Origin: Bathynomus jamesi
Taxonomy: Eukaryota; Arthropoda; Malacostraca; Isopoda; Cirolanidae
Reading direction: 5' to 3'
Assembly (NCBI GenBank): GCA_023014485.1
Contig: JAJOZX010002706.1
Location: forward strand, 235,001 to 299,000
DNA length: 64,000 bases
Part shown: positions 44,322-56,711 of the stretch, piece by piece
How positions within the stretch are numbered: the first letter of the stretch is position 1
How the letters are laid out: each line of letters starts with the position of its first letter
Translations under genes and position numbers: made by a program
The notes under the pieces: model-generated
Seen by the model: the letters and a program-made list of their open reading frames with translations, nothing else
The model's database searches: none
Told to the model about the DNA's origin: nothing

Positions 44322-45703
44322 CGAGGGTGGGCTGAAAAGTAATGCCTCCACGCAAATAAATTTTAAACGGGTTGAAGGATTTTATCGAAGCAAAAGCAGA
44401 TATATACCTTAGAGTTTATTCTTTAAAATGATACATTTACTTTTCTATAAAATCACTCTACCTCGATACATTTACGCCAACGACAAATGAGTTTTTGAAA
44501 TCCATCCCGTTAAAACTTGGAGTTTTGACTACGAAACGAAAATTTCACAGCGGCCTTAACTTCTTCGTCACACTCGCAGCGATTTCCACGGAGATGTTCT
44601 TTAAGTTTAGGAAAGAGATGAAAATCGCATGGTGCTGAATCGGAGCTACTGTATATGGTGGATGCGGCAAGACAGTGAATTACAGATCCTCAATTGCTTC
44701 TCGCGTTTGAACACTGGTGTGAGGCCGTGCGTTGTCATGGTGAATAATGACTGCGTTTTTGTGGGTGCGAACCCTCCTGATCCATTTTTTCAACTTCTTC
44801 AGAGTTTCAATAAAACATGCGGAGTTTGGCTGCTGTCCCTCTTTCCGTAAAGTCTTCGAGAACAACACCATTGATATCCTCAAAAACAGTCGTCATCACT
44901 TTTCCAGCCGATTTTTTAACTTTGAATTTTTTTTGGTTGCCGTGAATTTTTGTGCCGATATTCTATGGACTGCGGTTTATTTTCAGGGTCATAATGGTGG
45001 ACCCACGTCTCGTCTTCTGTCACAATGCTGTGAAGAAATTCATCTCCATTTTCGAAGCTCTGCAGATTTTCTTGGCAAATGCGTAGTCTCTCAGTTTTCA
45101 CTTCGGCAGTGAGCATGCGAGGCACCCATCTGGCGCAGACCTTTCGGTTTCCAAGAATACTGATAATGTGTCCCACTCGCTCTTTGGAGAGATCGAGCAT
45201 TGCAGCAATTCATTTTGTTTAATGCGACGATTTCCACGAATCAGTTCGTCAACGTAGTTCCGATGAGACTTGTCGGTTGCCGTTACAGGCCTTCCACTTC
45301 GCGATTTGTCTCGCAAATCTTCTTGCCCTGCTTCTCCTTCTTTACACTGCCTCGCCCAAAGTCGAACGGTACTCACATCAACACACTGTTTGCAGTACGC
45401 AGTTTGCATTCGCCGATAAATGTCTATGGAAGCAACACTTTCCGCGGTCAGAAATTCAATTATGGCACGTTGCTTGAAGCGAACGTCTTTACTCCTTTCC
45501 ATTGTAATCGATACTGAACCAACGTGTAGAATGAGTGTAGGCTATATTAGGGTATATCACAAAACCGGTTTTATCTGGTTACCTCTACACAATCTGGAAT
45601 GGGGTGGGGATATCAAGTTACATCACAAAACCGGTTTTATCTGGCTACCTCTACACAATCCAGAATTATTCAAGTGAAGGCATTACTTTTCAGCCCACCC
45701 TCG
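44322..45703. mobile_element. mariner (DD34D type), nearly full length
   Basis: Inverted ends CGAGGGTGGGCTGAAAAGTA and complement, with TA on both sides (44320-44321 and 45704-45705). The length of 1382 bp is near the usual mariner size. One decayed transposase runs on the minus strand. Confidence 0.9.
44427..45502 (-). pseudogene. mariner transposase with frameshifts
   Basis: Starts MERSKDVRFKQRAIIEFL with a helix-turn-helix region and SRSGRPVTATD. It then has TEDETWVHHYDPENK (first catalytic Asp region) and HHDNARPHTS (second); the third lies in a further frame near 44630. At least three frameshifts (near 45200, 44915 and 44680) inactivate it. It resembles the fragment at 1-292. Confidence 0.88.
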
Positions 45704-45709
45704 TATATA

Positions 45710-46495
45710 ACGGGTGTGCCATGAAAAAAAGGTACATTTTAAAAAGGCTATAAAATCAATATTTGTCATTTAATTTTAATAAAAACTTCTACACAATAAA
45801 ACATATGTATTTAACTATTTATCTATATGCAAACATGTTTTCAGACTAAAATATCAAATAATTCAAATTCTGTCAACATTTAACGAAAGAGTATGATTTT
45901 TCTACTTAACATGCAAAAATTATTAAACCTTTTTAATATTTTTTTATAAAAATAATTTCTAACGTAAAATTTACCTAAAATTATTAAAAAAAATTGTTCG
46001 AAATGCTTTCCTTCCATTTCAATAACTTTTTTTATTCTTGGCCGGAATTCATCTATGGCTCGATTTACTTGTTCCTGTGGAAGCTCTTCCCATTTTTGAA
46101 TGATGATCTCGCGTAAATGAGCGACATCTTTTATTTTAGTCCTGTAGACTCGCTCTGCTAAGTTCTCCCATATTTCGGCCAAGAATAAAAAAGTTATTGA
46201 AATGGAAGGAAAGCATTTCGAACAATTTTTTTAATAATTTCAGGTAAATTTTACGTTAAAAATTATTTTTATAAAAAATATTAAAAAGGTTTAAGAATTT
46301 TTGCATGTTAAGTAGAAAAATCATACTCTTTCGTTAAATGTTGATAGAATTTGAATTATTTGATATTTTAGTCTGAAAACTTGTTTGCGTATAGATAAAT
46401 ACATGTTTTATTGTGTAGAAGTTTTATTAAAATTAAAAGACAAATGTTGATTTTATAGCCTTTTTAAAATGTACCCTTTTTTATGGCACACCCGT
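45710..46495. mobile_element. palindromic mariner-type derivative 3
   Basis: Ends ACGGGTGTGCCAT and complement, reached from TATA on both sides. The right arm (about 46180-46495) repeats the left terminal third (45710-46043) in inverse. Between them is the C-terminal part of a transposase (minus, 46182-45985) with FRPRIKKVIEMEGKHFEQFF. Non-autonomous. Confidence 0.85.
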
Positions 46496-46498
46496 TTT

Positions 46499-46562
46499 AT
46501 ATATATATATATGAGTGTGTGTGTGTGTGTGTGTATATATACACATATATACACACACACTC

Positions 46563-46597
<35 letters not shown>

Positions 46598-46621
46598 CAC
46601 ACACACACACACTCATATATA
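46499..46621. repeat. TA/GT/AC compound microsatellite
   Basis: Alternating (TA)n, (GT)n, (AC)n and (TA)n blocks forming imperfect palindromes. Confidence 0.95.
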
Positions 46622-46731
46622 TATATACATTTTAACTGCAAACACGCAGTATAATTAACGTAAAGAACGACGCTTGTATAGGAGATATTCCGCGCAAGAT
46701 GAGAGAGAGAGAACGAAACAAATGAAAAAAT

Positions 46732-46807
46732 GAGGTAACCACCAGGGAATCGAACCCGGGATCTTCCGATTGCCGGTCAGATATGATAACCATTACACCA
46801 TGGGCCT
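46732..46807 (-). repeat. tRNA-derived SINE head
   Basis: Minus strand: ATGGTGTAATGGTTA (A box) and GGTTCGATTCC (B box at 46756-46746), followed by GGTGGTTACCTCATTTTTTC. Downstream GAACGACGCTTGTATAGGAG matches in part the tail beyond the unit at 42314. A mismatched acceptor stem suggests a retroposed derivative, not a tRNA gene. Confidence 0.65.
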
Positions 46808-46811
46808 CACT

Positions 46812-47261
46812 CATTCAAATGCCGTAATTCCTCTACATACGCGCAGAAACCATATATATGGGATGATGAGGATGATGAGGATGATGATATCTGTTCGCTT
46901 ATACACGCCTATATCACACCTGCTCCTCCCAACCCCCTCTTAGGGTGGACAGAGAGTCTTTAAACGGCTAAGGTAATCTGTACCTGGGAGGGAGTTCCCT
47001 AAAAGGCTGGGATAGTATGCACCAAATTTAGTATACACATTAAGGGAGAATCAGGAAAGGTTTTAGTAACGCCACTCTTAGTCCCCCCCCTTGTAGGAAC
47101 CGGAAGGACACCCCTAAACAGCTTGGGTAATCTGCACTAAATTTAATATACACATTAAGGGAGATCGGGGAAATTTTTATAAAACACTCGAAACTCCCAG
47201 TTTTCCCATAGGTTACTTCGGGAAGTTTTTGCTGCGCAAGAAGCAGTAGACATTCTAATAT
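46812..47261. other. no gene; internal short duplication
   Basis: Contains a (GATGAG)n run near 46861-46890. The string TTTAGTATACACATTAAGGGAG (near 47029) is repeated as TTTAATATACACATTAAGGGAG (near 47141), each following a similar GGGTAATCTGCAC-type lead. No coding content seen. Confidence 0.5.
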
Positions 47262-47269
47262 ATATATAT

Positions 47270-48545
47270 TAGTGATGTAGGGCACATCCGCATCCGCATC
47301 CGCGGAACATCCGCATATTTTCTCGCATCCGCATCCGCACTTTGGACTGCGGATGTCGTGCGGATGTGGACCGTTGAGATAAAACGTCATTAATAAGCGG
47401 AAATTATCAAATTCTACTATATTAATAGAACTAGTTCATTGTGCGCAAAAGTGATGCAAGCGACAAGACGAGAGGCTGTTCTTGTATGAAGTTACTCTCT
47501 TGCAACCTACTTAGATCCATGTTACAAAGCTAAGTTATTTTCACCTAGTACATTAGAACGAGTTAAATCATCACTTGGCAAAGCAGTTGAAGAGCTTCAA
47601 TCTCTTGAATCTGTCGCTTCGCCACCCACCAAAAGAATAAAAGTTTCAGTGACAGAACCAACACCTTCAACAAGCAAATCTATCACAGAATCTCTCTCTC
47701 AGTTTCTTGAGTCAAGCAGCGATGACGAGACCTACGCGATGTCAAAAGATGTAGTAAAAATGATCGAGAGCTATCACCAAGAAAAACGCCTGGTTGCATG
47801 TGACAATCCTATTAGTTGGTGGAAAAATACGCAGAATATCTATCCATACTTGAGTAAACTTGCAAGGAAACATTTAGCCTGTCCTCCAACAAACGTACCA
47901 CGCGAGAGATTATTTAGCAGTGCTGGATTAATATATGATGAAAAGAGAAACAGACTGGCAGCAGAAAAGGCAGAAAAATTAATGTTCCTTAAGCATAACC
48001 TTCCTATAATTAAGTTTGAATATTAAACGATGAACATCTTAGTTTACTTTATTTTAATTACTCATTTATAAATATGCCTAATAAAACTTTAAACTTAATA
48101 TAAATAGTTATCAAGCTAATTAAAGATCTCTTTCTATAAGGGTGGAGGTTGGGGAAAGAGGTCGGTGGGGTGCATTTGAGTTGGGTTCACGTCCCGCATC
48201 CTGGTAACACAATTATGGTTTCTAATTGTGGCTGAAACTCAACAAAATATAACGAATTTATTTGCAGACGAATTCACTAATTGATTTCTATATTAGTTAG
48301 ATGCTTGATATTATTTTATATGTTCAGAAAAAAGTACAGCAATTATTGGACAATTAATCAATTATACTACATTATAGCTACAGCTCTCTCTATATAATAA
48401 CTTATTATATACGTTAAACACAACAAATCTCGAATATATCCTAAAAAATAACGAAAATGTAGACATCCGCATCCGCATCCGCGGATGTTGAAATCAAACA
48501 TCCGCGTCCGCGGATGTGGAAAAAATGACATCCGCTACATCACTA
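47270..48545 (+). mobile_element. defective hAT element, copy A
   Basis: Ends TAGTGATGTAG and CTACATCACTA, inserted in a (TA)n tract so that the 8-bp duplication reads ATATATAT on both sides. CATCCG hexamers cluster just inside each end. It retains only the C-terminal part of a transposase. Length 1276 bp. Confidence 0.88.
47490..48026 (+). pseudogene. hAT transposase C-terminal region (copy A)
   Basis: The frame opens after a TGA at 47487. It contains ATYLDPCYKAKLFSP, a Ser/Thr-rich linker (TEPTPSTSKSITES) and the hAT dimerisation region PISWWKNTQNIYPYLSKLAR, ending with LFSSAGLIYDEKRN. The zinc finger and the first catalytic residues are absent. Confidence 0.87.
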
Positions 48546-48693
48546 ATATATATATATATATATATATTTTTTTTTTTGCCACTATACACTTATTTTCTCT
48601 GTAAACGGATTTTCTGTTGCATAGAACAGAAATAAAAATAAAAAGAATTATTTTTTTTACAAAAAACGAAAACGAACAAAAAATAAACAACTT

Positions 48694-48746
<53 letters not shown>

Positions 48747-49479
48747 GGTGATACATAAATGTGTTTCATAAATCGCAAGGTGTATTCTTCTTGACAAACG
48801 TGAAATAAAAAGACCATATAAACATAGGTCGAGAAACGACACACATGAAAAAGTGTAAATTCTCGCTATTCAAAGAAAGTACCACCCTGTTACTAAACAT
48901 GATCGCAATAAGAAAATCAGAAGTGAGTATAAATGAAAATTGAAAAAAATAGTACGTTTCTTAATTATATTTGAATAAGAATAAAAGATGGTGATATTCT
49001 TAAGTTACAAAAACACAATTTTACAGAAGGAAAAACTGAACAATATTTAATGTATCGAAACGTTTGCATAAAAAGGAAAGAAACGAAAATAGATTCTAAT
49101 TTTTTGAAGGATTACGCGTACCAACACGAGTTAAAACAAAAATTTGAAAAAAAAAAAAAAATGAATTTGAAGTGTTATTTACGAGTTTATTTTAGAATAC
49201 GATCGTCGACATGAACATTTAAGAAAACTAAAACAAGATGAACTCAAACTCGGACGAATAAATTAAATTTGAGTAACTTCCAACGACTCCATTATATAAA
49301 AAGGGAAAATCTCTTTGGTTTCACCGAGGAAAGTCTATCTAAGTGAAAGCCATCATGAAATCAGGGCAACGTTTCAACTGTTTCTCTACATTCCGATAAA
49401 TCTTTATTTTTTAAGTTGATAAGAGTGATTTAGTATTCGTCGTACGAAAAAAATGTTTTACTGGAGTAAAATGAGATTG
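48546..49479. other. no gene; (TA)n at 48698-48741
   Basis: AT-rich with a (TA)n tract followed by ACACAGGGTGATACATAAATG, possibly one end of another mariner-type element. No partner end was found. Confidence 0.5.
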
Positions 49480-49487
49480 GTTTGTAT

Positions 49488-50799
49488 TAGTGATGTAGGT
49501 CACATCCGCATCCGCATCAGCATCCGCGGAACATCCGCACATTTTCTCGCATCCGCATCCGCACCCGCATCCGCACTTTGGACTGCGGATGTCGTGCGGA
49601 TGTGGACCGTTGCGATAAAACGTCATTAATAAGCGGAAATTATCAAATTCTACTATATTAATAGAACTAGTTCATTGTGCGCAAAAGTGATGCAAGCGAC
49701 AAGACGAGAGGCTGTTCTTGTGTGAAGTTACTCTCTTGCAACCTACTTAGATCCACGTTACAAAGCTAAGTTATTTTCACCTAGTACATTAGAACGAGTT
49801 AAATCATCACTTGGCAAAGCAGTTGAAGAGTTTCAATCTCTTGAATCTGTCGCTTCGCCACCCACCAAAAGAATAAAAGTTTCAGTGACAGAACCAACAC
49901 CTTCAACAAGCAAATCTATCACAGAATCTGTCTCTCAGTTTCTTGAGTCAAGCAGCAATGACGAGACCTACGCGATGTCAAAAGATGTAGTAAAAATGAT
50001 CGAGAGCTATCACCAAGAAAAACGCCTAGCTGCATGTGACAATCCTATTAGTTGGTGGAAAAATACGCAGAATATCTATCCATACTTGAGTAAACTTGCA
50101 AGGAAACATTTAGCCTGTCCTCCAACAAACGTACCAAGCGAGAGATTATTTAGCAGTGCTGGATTAATATATGATGAAAAGAGAAACAGACTGGCAGCAG
50201 AAAAGGCAGAAAAATTAATGTTCCTTAAGCATAACCTTCCTATAATTAAGTTTGAACATTAAACGATGAACATCTTAGTTTACTTTATTTTAATTACTCA
50301 TTTATAAATATGCCTAATAAAACTTTAAACTTAATATAAACAGTTATCAAGCTAATTAAAGATCTCTTTCTATAATGGTGGAGGTTGGGGAAAGAGGTCG
50401 GTGGGGTGCATTTGAGTTGGGTTCACGTCCCGCATCCTGGTAACACAATTATGGTTTTTAATTGTGGCTGAAACTCAACAAAATATAACGAATTTATTTG
50501 CAGACGAATTCACTAATTTATTTCTATATTAGTTAGATGCTTGATATTATTTTATATGTTCAGAGAAAAGTACAGCAATTATTGTACAATTAATCAATTA
50601 TACTACATTATAGCTACAGCTCTCTCTATATAATAACTTATTATATACGTTAAACACAACAAATCTCGAATATATCCTAAAAAATAACGAAAATGTAGAC
50701 ATCCGCATCCGCATCCGCATCCGCGGATGTTGAAATCAAACATCCTCATCCGCATCCGCATCCGCGGATGTGAAAAAAATGACATCCGCTACATCACTA
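49488..50799 (+). mobile_element. defective hAT element, copy B
   Basis: Same ends as copy A, and flanked by an exact 8-bp duplication GTTTGTAT (49480-49487 and 50800-50807). Nearly identical to copy A in the same orientation, but with a different number of CATCCG hexamers near both ends. Length 1312 bp. Confidence 0.93.
49726..50262 (+). pseudogene. hAT transposase C-terminal region (copy B)
   Basis: Same 5' truncation and same length as copy A. Differences seen: R to S in VPSERLFSSAG (the family-typical form), V to A in RLAACDNP, final Y to H, and few others. The shared truncation shows that the defect preceded the copying. Confidence 0.87.
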
Positions 50800-50965
50800 G
50801 TTTGTATTACATTTCAGTGTTTTAACTTGTCTTTGAATGAAGATAATTTGGGTTTCTTATTTCTTTTAACTGGATCTAACTTAATTTCATTGTTTCATAA
50901 TGAAAAGTAATTGAAAATTTTACGAAAACCGATTCAGTTATGACCCACGCATAAATATATATAAT

Positions 50966-51001
<36 letters not shown>

Positions 51002-52361
51002 CAGGGTGGGGCACGGGAACCAAGTGTTTTTGGAATAATCAGGAAAATGATATTTATTTTTGTAAAGAAAATATATTGGTAGAACAACATTCGTAAGAAC
51101 ATAGCATTTCATGTCATAATAATCATGTACCGAAAATTATATCTGGCATATGATGTCCTTGGCCGTTGACGCATTGTTGAAGGCGTTTACGAAAATTGGC
51201 CTCCACTCTTCCCAGCAGGTCTCTGTTGATTTGGATGATTTGTTGACGGATCGCTTCCTTCAATGCATCTAATGTACGGGGCTTGTCCTCGTAGACACGT
51301 GACTTGAGGTACCCCCATAGAAAGAAGTCACATGTGGACAAGTCAGGGGACCGAGGGGGCCATGCAATGTCACCAAATCTCGAAATGAGATGGTTGGGAA
51401 ACAGGGGGCGAAGAACAGCCATTGACGCTCTGGCGGTGTGTGGCGTGGCCCCATCTTGCTGAAACCACAAATGTCGACGAGCAATACGCCTTCTTCGTAA
51501 CTCAGGGATGAAAAAGGTGTTCACCATCTCAATGTAACGCCCAGATGTTATGGTAACGGTAACCCCATTTTGTTCGAAGAAATAGGGACCGATGACGCCA
51601 AACTTTCCCACCGCGCACCAAACTGTAACCTTAGGGCTATGCAGCGGTTTTTCATGGAGTTGTCGCGGATTTTCAGCAGCCCAATACCGACAGTTTGATT
51701 GTTGACGGCCCCATTAAGGTGGAAATGGGCTTCATCACTCATTACCACCATCATGTTTTCATTCTGCTCATAAAGTGCAAGCATTTCCTGTGCAAAATTC
51801 AGTCGTTGGGGGCAATCGTTTACATTCAATTCCTGCACCATCGCTAACTTGTATGGGTGAAAATGTAATTCTTCATGCAAAGTCCGTCTAACAGTACGAT
51901 TGCTGATTCCGAGTGCAGCTGAATGTCTCCGAGCAGAGCGGCCTGGGCTTTGCAACATCGCTTGTCTGACCCTTTCAACGTTCTCTGGAGTACGCACAGT
52001 GCGTTGCGGCCCCTTCGGTTTTGTTTTCATTATTCAGCCTCCTGTTCGAAGATTGTTAACCCAACGTAAGATTGTGTCACGAGCGGGAACAGAGTCATTT
52101 CGATGAATGTTGAATCTGCGGCGAAACGCACGCTGAACTGCTGTCACTGACTCGCCACTCCTAACAAAATGATCATACGCGAACATGCGGTGTTCTAACG
52201 TCCACTGCTCCATGATGGCACCTGAAAGATAAAGGTGAGTGTTAGTTAAAGTTAAATGCTATGAACCCAGGAATGGAATGCTACCTACCGCACGCCCCTC
52301 CCATTCCTAATGGCCGATTACTAGCTATTCAAAAAACACTTGATTCCCGTGCCCCACCCTG
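51002..52361. mobile_element. mariner-type element, nearly full length
   Basis: Inverted ends CAGGGTGGGGCACGGGAA and complement, with TA on each side (51000-51001 and 52362-52363). 1360 bp, with one leftward transposase. Its right end abuts a LINE fragment; its left end lies in a (TA)n tract. Confidence 0.9.
51123..52213 (-). pseudogene. mariner-type transposase, one stop and one frameshift
   Basis: ATG at 52213 gives MEQWTLEHRMFAYDHFVRSG and a helix-turn-helix region. An in-frame TGA near 52035 is followed by PEGV-type linker and RTVRRTLHEELHFHPYKL. The first Asp is in VMSDEAHFHLNG, a frameshift falls near 51600, and then come FFEQNGVTVTITSGRY, QQDGATPHTA (second Asp) and SPDLSTCDFFLWGYLKSRV (third). 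With two lesions it is one of the least damaged transposases in the window. Confidence 0.88.
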
Positions 52362-52610
52362 TATGAAAACTAGGATGGAAAATACCCTCAGAATAAGAGG
52401 CCCAAAGCTTTTCAATGTCCTACCAAAAGAAGTGAGGAATCTCCAGCACACCGACCTGAATAACTAAGAACCAGCTGGACAGATTCCTGTGAAAAGTCCC
52501 TGACCAGCCATGCGTGACTGGCTACGAAGGCAGGAGGAGATCAGACAGCAATTCCCTCCTTCCCCAAATCCTTAACCCTCGTTCGAATTCACCTAAAGTA
52601 AGTAAGTAGT
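52362..52610 (+). pseudogene. LINE 3' end fragment
   Basis: Reads RMENTLRIRGPKLFNVLPKE then a stop, the C-terminal signature also seen in the other LINE copies (RGP.LFNQLPK) but clearly diverged. Ends near a GTAAGTAAGTAG tail beside (TA)n. Confidence 0.7.
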
Positions 52611-52627
52611 GTATATATGACTGCGTG

Positions 52628-52665
<38 letters not shown>

Positions 52666-52879
52666 CTCGTATATATGTTGAAAACACAATAAACACGTAG
52701 AAAGTAATAAAAGAGTTAAAATTCCCAAAATTTAAACGATAAGACAAAAATTACTAAAAATCGTAAAGCTTTTCGAAGGAGACGACCCTCTCCATTCAAG
52801 CGATAGAAGAAACTTATAGTGAAAGTGTAAAAAAAAATATTTTCTAAAAGAACCCTTATGCCTTTGGCAACTCATAACG

Positions 52880-53500
52880 GCCGGCGCAAAATGTTCCTAA
52901 GAACGGGTGCCCACATGTGCCCACATGGGCATAAGCCATAGAACTAACAAACCACTGAGAACTAAAGAAGCTTCAGCTATACGCAGCCATGTTATTCAAT
53001 GCAAAGTGGATATAACTTTAGCTAATTTTAACATTTTAGATTCCGCTCCCTGTGAGCAAACTTTAAGACTTTTAGAATCATTATATATTAAAACTCTTTC
53101 CCCTTCGCTCAATTCTGATAATTGATCCGGTCCCCTCCGTCGTAACTGAACATTTTTAACAACCAACCTCTACTTGTTTTTAGATCTGTATTAGTTTTGC
53201 CTCGGAATCTGTGCTACTTAGACTTAAGGTGTGTTCTTTTTAGTGTGTGACTTTCACTTTAGTGTTTTAAAAGCTTGTGAATTTTTAGTTTGGGTTTTTT
53301 TCTTTACATTATTTTTGTATTTTATATTTGTCATTCATTATGGTTTTTAATATTCTGTTTTTAACTTTTTAGAATTTTTTGCCTGAAGATGAGCATAGTT
53401 TGTGCTTGAAACGTTGCATTGTACAAAATATAGTCCCTTTCCAACATGATGGATGTTTCTTTCCTTCTTGTTCTGTGGCTTTCTGCTTAAATTGAAATTG
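52880..53500 (+). pseudogene. Penelope-like element 3' end
   Basis: The frame at 52907-53125 has SAIRSHVIQCKVDITLANF and RLLESLYIKTLSPSLN, the C-terminal end of a GIY-YIG-type endonuclease domain. Downstream is an untranslated part with GCCTGAAGATGAGCATAGTT, typical of such elements. The reverse transcriptase is missing. Confidence 0.6.
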
Positions 53501-53539
53501 AAGCTTGCCAAAAGCGGCCTTCACCAATATATATATATA

Positions 53540-54240
53540 CCGGGTGAACCAAAAGTAGGTGGACAGTAAATGATAACGTTTATTTTGAGAATACATATAC
53601 AATTATATTTAATTTTTTTGTATACTATAATACAAAATAAAATACAAAATTAACTTATACCAATACAATACAAAAGCACTGAAAATTTTATCAACGCAGG
53701 TGCTCAAATTGCTGTCCATCACAATTTACACAGCTTTGAAGTCTACCTTTCACACTTCGACAAACATTTTTGCACAAGTTTCTTTGTGCATTAATTTCTT
53801 GAAATGCATCTCTGATGTAATTTTTCAAATCACCAACACTTCGTGGTTTTCGACTATAAACTTTGTCCTTGAGTACTCCCCAAAAGAAAAAAATCCATTG
53901 GGGTAAAGTCAGGTGAACGTGCAGGCCATTCAATTTGACCTCTTCGGCCGATCCATTTCTCGGGAAATGTTTCATCAAGATACTCACGGACTGCTCTTGA
54001 ATAATGTGGAGGGGCCCCATCTTGTTGGAAATAGAGGTCATGTGAATTAGGCTGTTGTTGTAAGTGTGGAACAACTTCATTCATTAGAATTTCGAGATAC
54101 TTATCACCTGTGACTGTTCCATCAACAAAAATTGGTCCTAAAACACCAGAACTTGAAATACCACCCCAAACAGTGACACCAGGCTGGTTTAGTTGCTGCT
54201 CTAATGTTAAATGCATGTTCTCACTATACCAGTAAACACA
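53540..54240 (-). mobile_element. 5'-truncated mariner-type element
   Basis: One end, CCGGGTGAACCAAAAGTAGG, lies beside (TA)n. The other end is missing. It contains the catalytic half of a transposase on the minus strand. Confidence 0.75.
53691..54216 (-). pseudogene. mariner-type transposase catalytic half
   Basis: Reads LNQPGVTVWGGISSSGVLGP, QQDGAPPHYSRAV (second Asp) and WPARSPDFTPMDFF (third). After a frameshift near 53890 come WGVLKDKVYSRKPRS and a C-terminus ending GQQFEHLR. The first Asp and DNA-binding part are absent. Confidence 0.82.
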
Positions 54241-55100
54241 ATTATGTTGGTACCTATATATAAGTTTGGTTCGTTGTATTTCAATTTTAACTTGCTTATT
54301 TATATGATAGAATTTTTAACAACAGATATTTTATTTAAGCTAAATAATGCATCCTTTATTTTTACATCATCTATAGTTTCACACTGCAAGTGGAGCGGTT
54401 GAGGCTCTCTTCTCCCGACATTATACTAAAACCCCCTACAACATTCCCTATTTCCATCCATTCCGGTAAAAAGACTGCTGGTAAATTTATACCAATATTT
54501 AATGGTTAACTGGAATCATAATGAATCCAAAATTTCCATTACATCCGCTGCTAACGACTGTTATACTCAGCACCCACAACACCCTTTACCGTTTGAACTG
54601 AACTCCAGAATGAGCAGCAAGAGGTGCTCGATGTATCTCATTGAAGAGAAATATAATCATTCCACACGAGTAATACTTTTTGCCATAAGTCTCCTACAAC
54701 CAGACTCGAGTGACTACAAGGATTTATGAAAGGACGAAACACAAGCGCGGTGCAGTCCCATTCCAAAACAAAATGAAGAGATCTGTAAAACCATAGTCGG
54801 CTTGAATTGCCTCGATTCCTGTCCGCTGAGAGCTTGCACCACAATTAGATTTATCCCTTGCAGAGGAAACCTCAAAAGACGCAGCGTTTAAGCCATGTGT
54901 TGAAATAAACGAAGGATATGATTATCTAATTAAGCTCAAATCCCTAGACATTCAAAAGGAAATAGTTCTCGTAAACAAGAACGTCTACAAGACGAACAAC
55001 AGCAACGAAAATTACAACCATTATTTGATTTATTTTCTTCTTTACTTAATAACTTGCATATCACATCATAGTTGGTTATCAGTACTCATTATTATTATTT

Positions 55101-55147
<47 letters not shown>

Positions 55148-55277
55148 TTATTTCACGTAACACGTGAATAATATTTATGATGAAATGAAAATAACCACGA
55201 AGGAAAGTAAAACACAAAATAGTGCTGAAGCGCTTTCGTCTAATGACATCCTCAGTAACACTACAAACCTGAGGAAA

Positions 55278-55318
<41 letters not shown>

Positions 55319-55483
55319 ACTAAGGTAAATTTTAAACATCTTTCGTTCTTTCTTAAAACAACTGGAATTAACATACTCTTTAAGTATAAAAATACGATTA
55401 AATGTCCCCTAATAAAGAACAGCCCAGATAAGGCAGCTGGCTCTGTCTACTCTATTGTATGTAAACAATGTTAACTCGGTTAA
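54241..55483. other. no gene; microsatellites
   Basis: No gene recognised. (TA)n tracts lie at about 55108-55141 and 55279-55316. Between them, AAGCGCTTTCGTCTAATGAC is the inverse of a Penelope-type 3' untranslated motif. Confidence 0.55.
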
Positions 55484-55510
55484 TCAGGGGTCGGCAACCT
55501 GAGGCTCTTT
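55484..55510 (+). repeat. hAT-like terminus, left type
   Basis: CAGGGGTCGGCAACCTGAGG resembles a hAT terminal repeat. An inverse counterpart (GGTTGCCGACCCCT) lies at 60475-60490, but flanking 8-mers do not match, so a single element is not shown. Confidence 0.45.
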
Positions 55511-56081
55511 AAGAACTTTTGCACGACAAATAACTTTAATTGTGAAGAAAAACCTTCCGATTATTTTAGATAACTTTCGTAACTCCCCCTTCAATATGTG
55601 TACTACTGTACATTGTGTGATATAGATACTGTATCCATGTTTTGAGGTGATCGTGCTGCTAATAAAGTCTTAAGAGAGAGAGAGAAGGTTCGGGAGTGAG
55701 ACAGTTAGGAAATCGTGGTACAAATACAAATGTGTAAAGTGTGAAGAAATAGAATATGTAAAAGTTTGTGAACATCATGCAGTAACATGTATTGTATTAC
55801 AAATTATTGTGTGTGTGTGTGTGTGTGTGTGTGTTGCTGTTGTTGTTGTCATTATTGAAATAGGTGTTACATAAGATGTATATTCGCATATATATATATA
55901 TATATATATAATGAAGCCAAGTGATTTTTGTGGTGGAAACCTAATCCAATAAGGAACAACAAGACTATTATTACCTCGCAAAGGTAAGCCGCTTGTGGGT
56001 TTCATTAAAAATATTTACTCGTATTGCTTTTAATTGTATTACTTAACTTTATAACCTTTGGTTAGCTTACGCCCAAATTGT

Positions 56082-56345
56082 TCATTCTGACGAAGGTCAA
56101 GCTTTTCACTCCACCTTAGACCTACAGTTTAACGTGGAATCCGAACCACGCCCCATCAGCAGCACAGCGTCTTAACCACTAGGCCATCTAGGGTACCCAT
56201 TTATCTACCAACCACTTTCTTTATTGTGTGGAAGGATGAACAGCTGAGTTTTGCTGCGCGCCGGCTGCTGTCGGGTCTCGAACCCGGGGCCGATAGATTC
56301 GTAGTCAGCGACGCTAACCACTATACCACCGAGGCATATCATAAT
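56082..56345 (-). repeat. SINE-like unit with two tRNA-like modules
   Basis: On the minus strand, module 1 (56327-56274) has GGTATAGTGGTTAGC and GGGTTCGAGACCC. Module 2 (56185-56136) has GGCCTAGTGGTTAAG and GTTCGGATTCC. Both show A and B boxes at suitable spacing. Module 2 and its flank match parts of R1 and of the foldback at 679-1126. Degenerate stems argue for a dimeric tRNA-derived SINE. Confidence 0.6.
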
Positions 56346-56663
56346 ATAATTTCATGACTGCTTTAATTTTTAGTTTGTTGTGTTTGTGATTTGTCAATAT
56401 TTAAAAATGTTTTAACTTCATATTTGGTTTTTAACTATCATATATATATTTCTCATTTTAGCACCGAAGACGACATTAGAAAATGTCGAAAGCTCTGAAT
56501 ATTAAATGTTTGCACACGGATATATGGACTAGTCTTGTTATTTTGCTATTCCTTATATATATATATATTTCATTGCTTGTTTTCTCCTCTCCTCTGGTGC
56601 GGACACTCTTCTAACAAGCGTCGTTCTTTACATTATATATACACTGTGTGTCGTTTGTAGTTA

Positions 56664-56706
<43 letters not shown>

Positions 56707-56711
<5 letters not shown>

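Noticed and set aside
46732..46807. Functional tRNA gene on the minus strand
   Set aside because: Boxes A and B are good, but the stems are imperfect and the flanks match another SINE-like copy.
47281..47340. CATCCG repeats as a CRISPR-like or satellite array
   Set aside because: Short hexamers confined to the ends of the two hAT copies; no spacers and no array beyond them.
48741..48900. Complete mariner-type element starting CAGGGTGATACATAAATG
   Set aside because: No matching opposite end and no transposase sequence found downstream.
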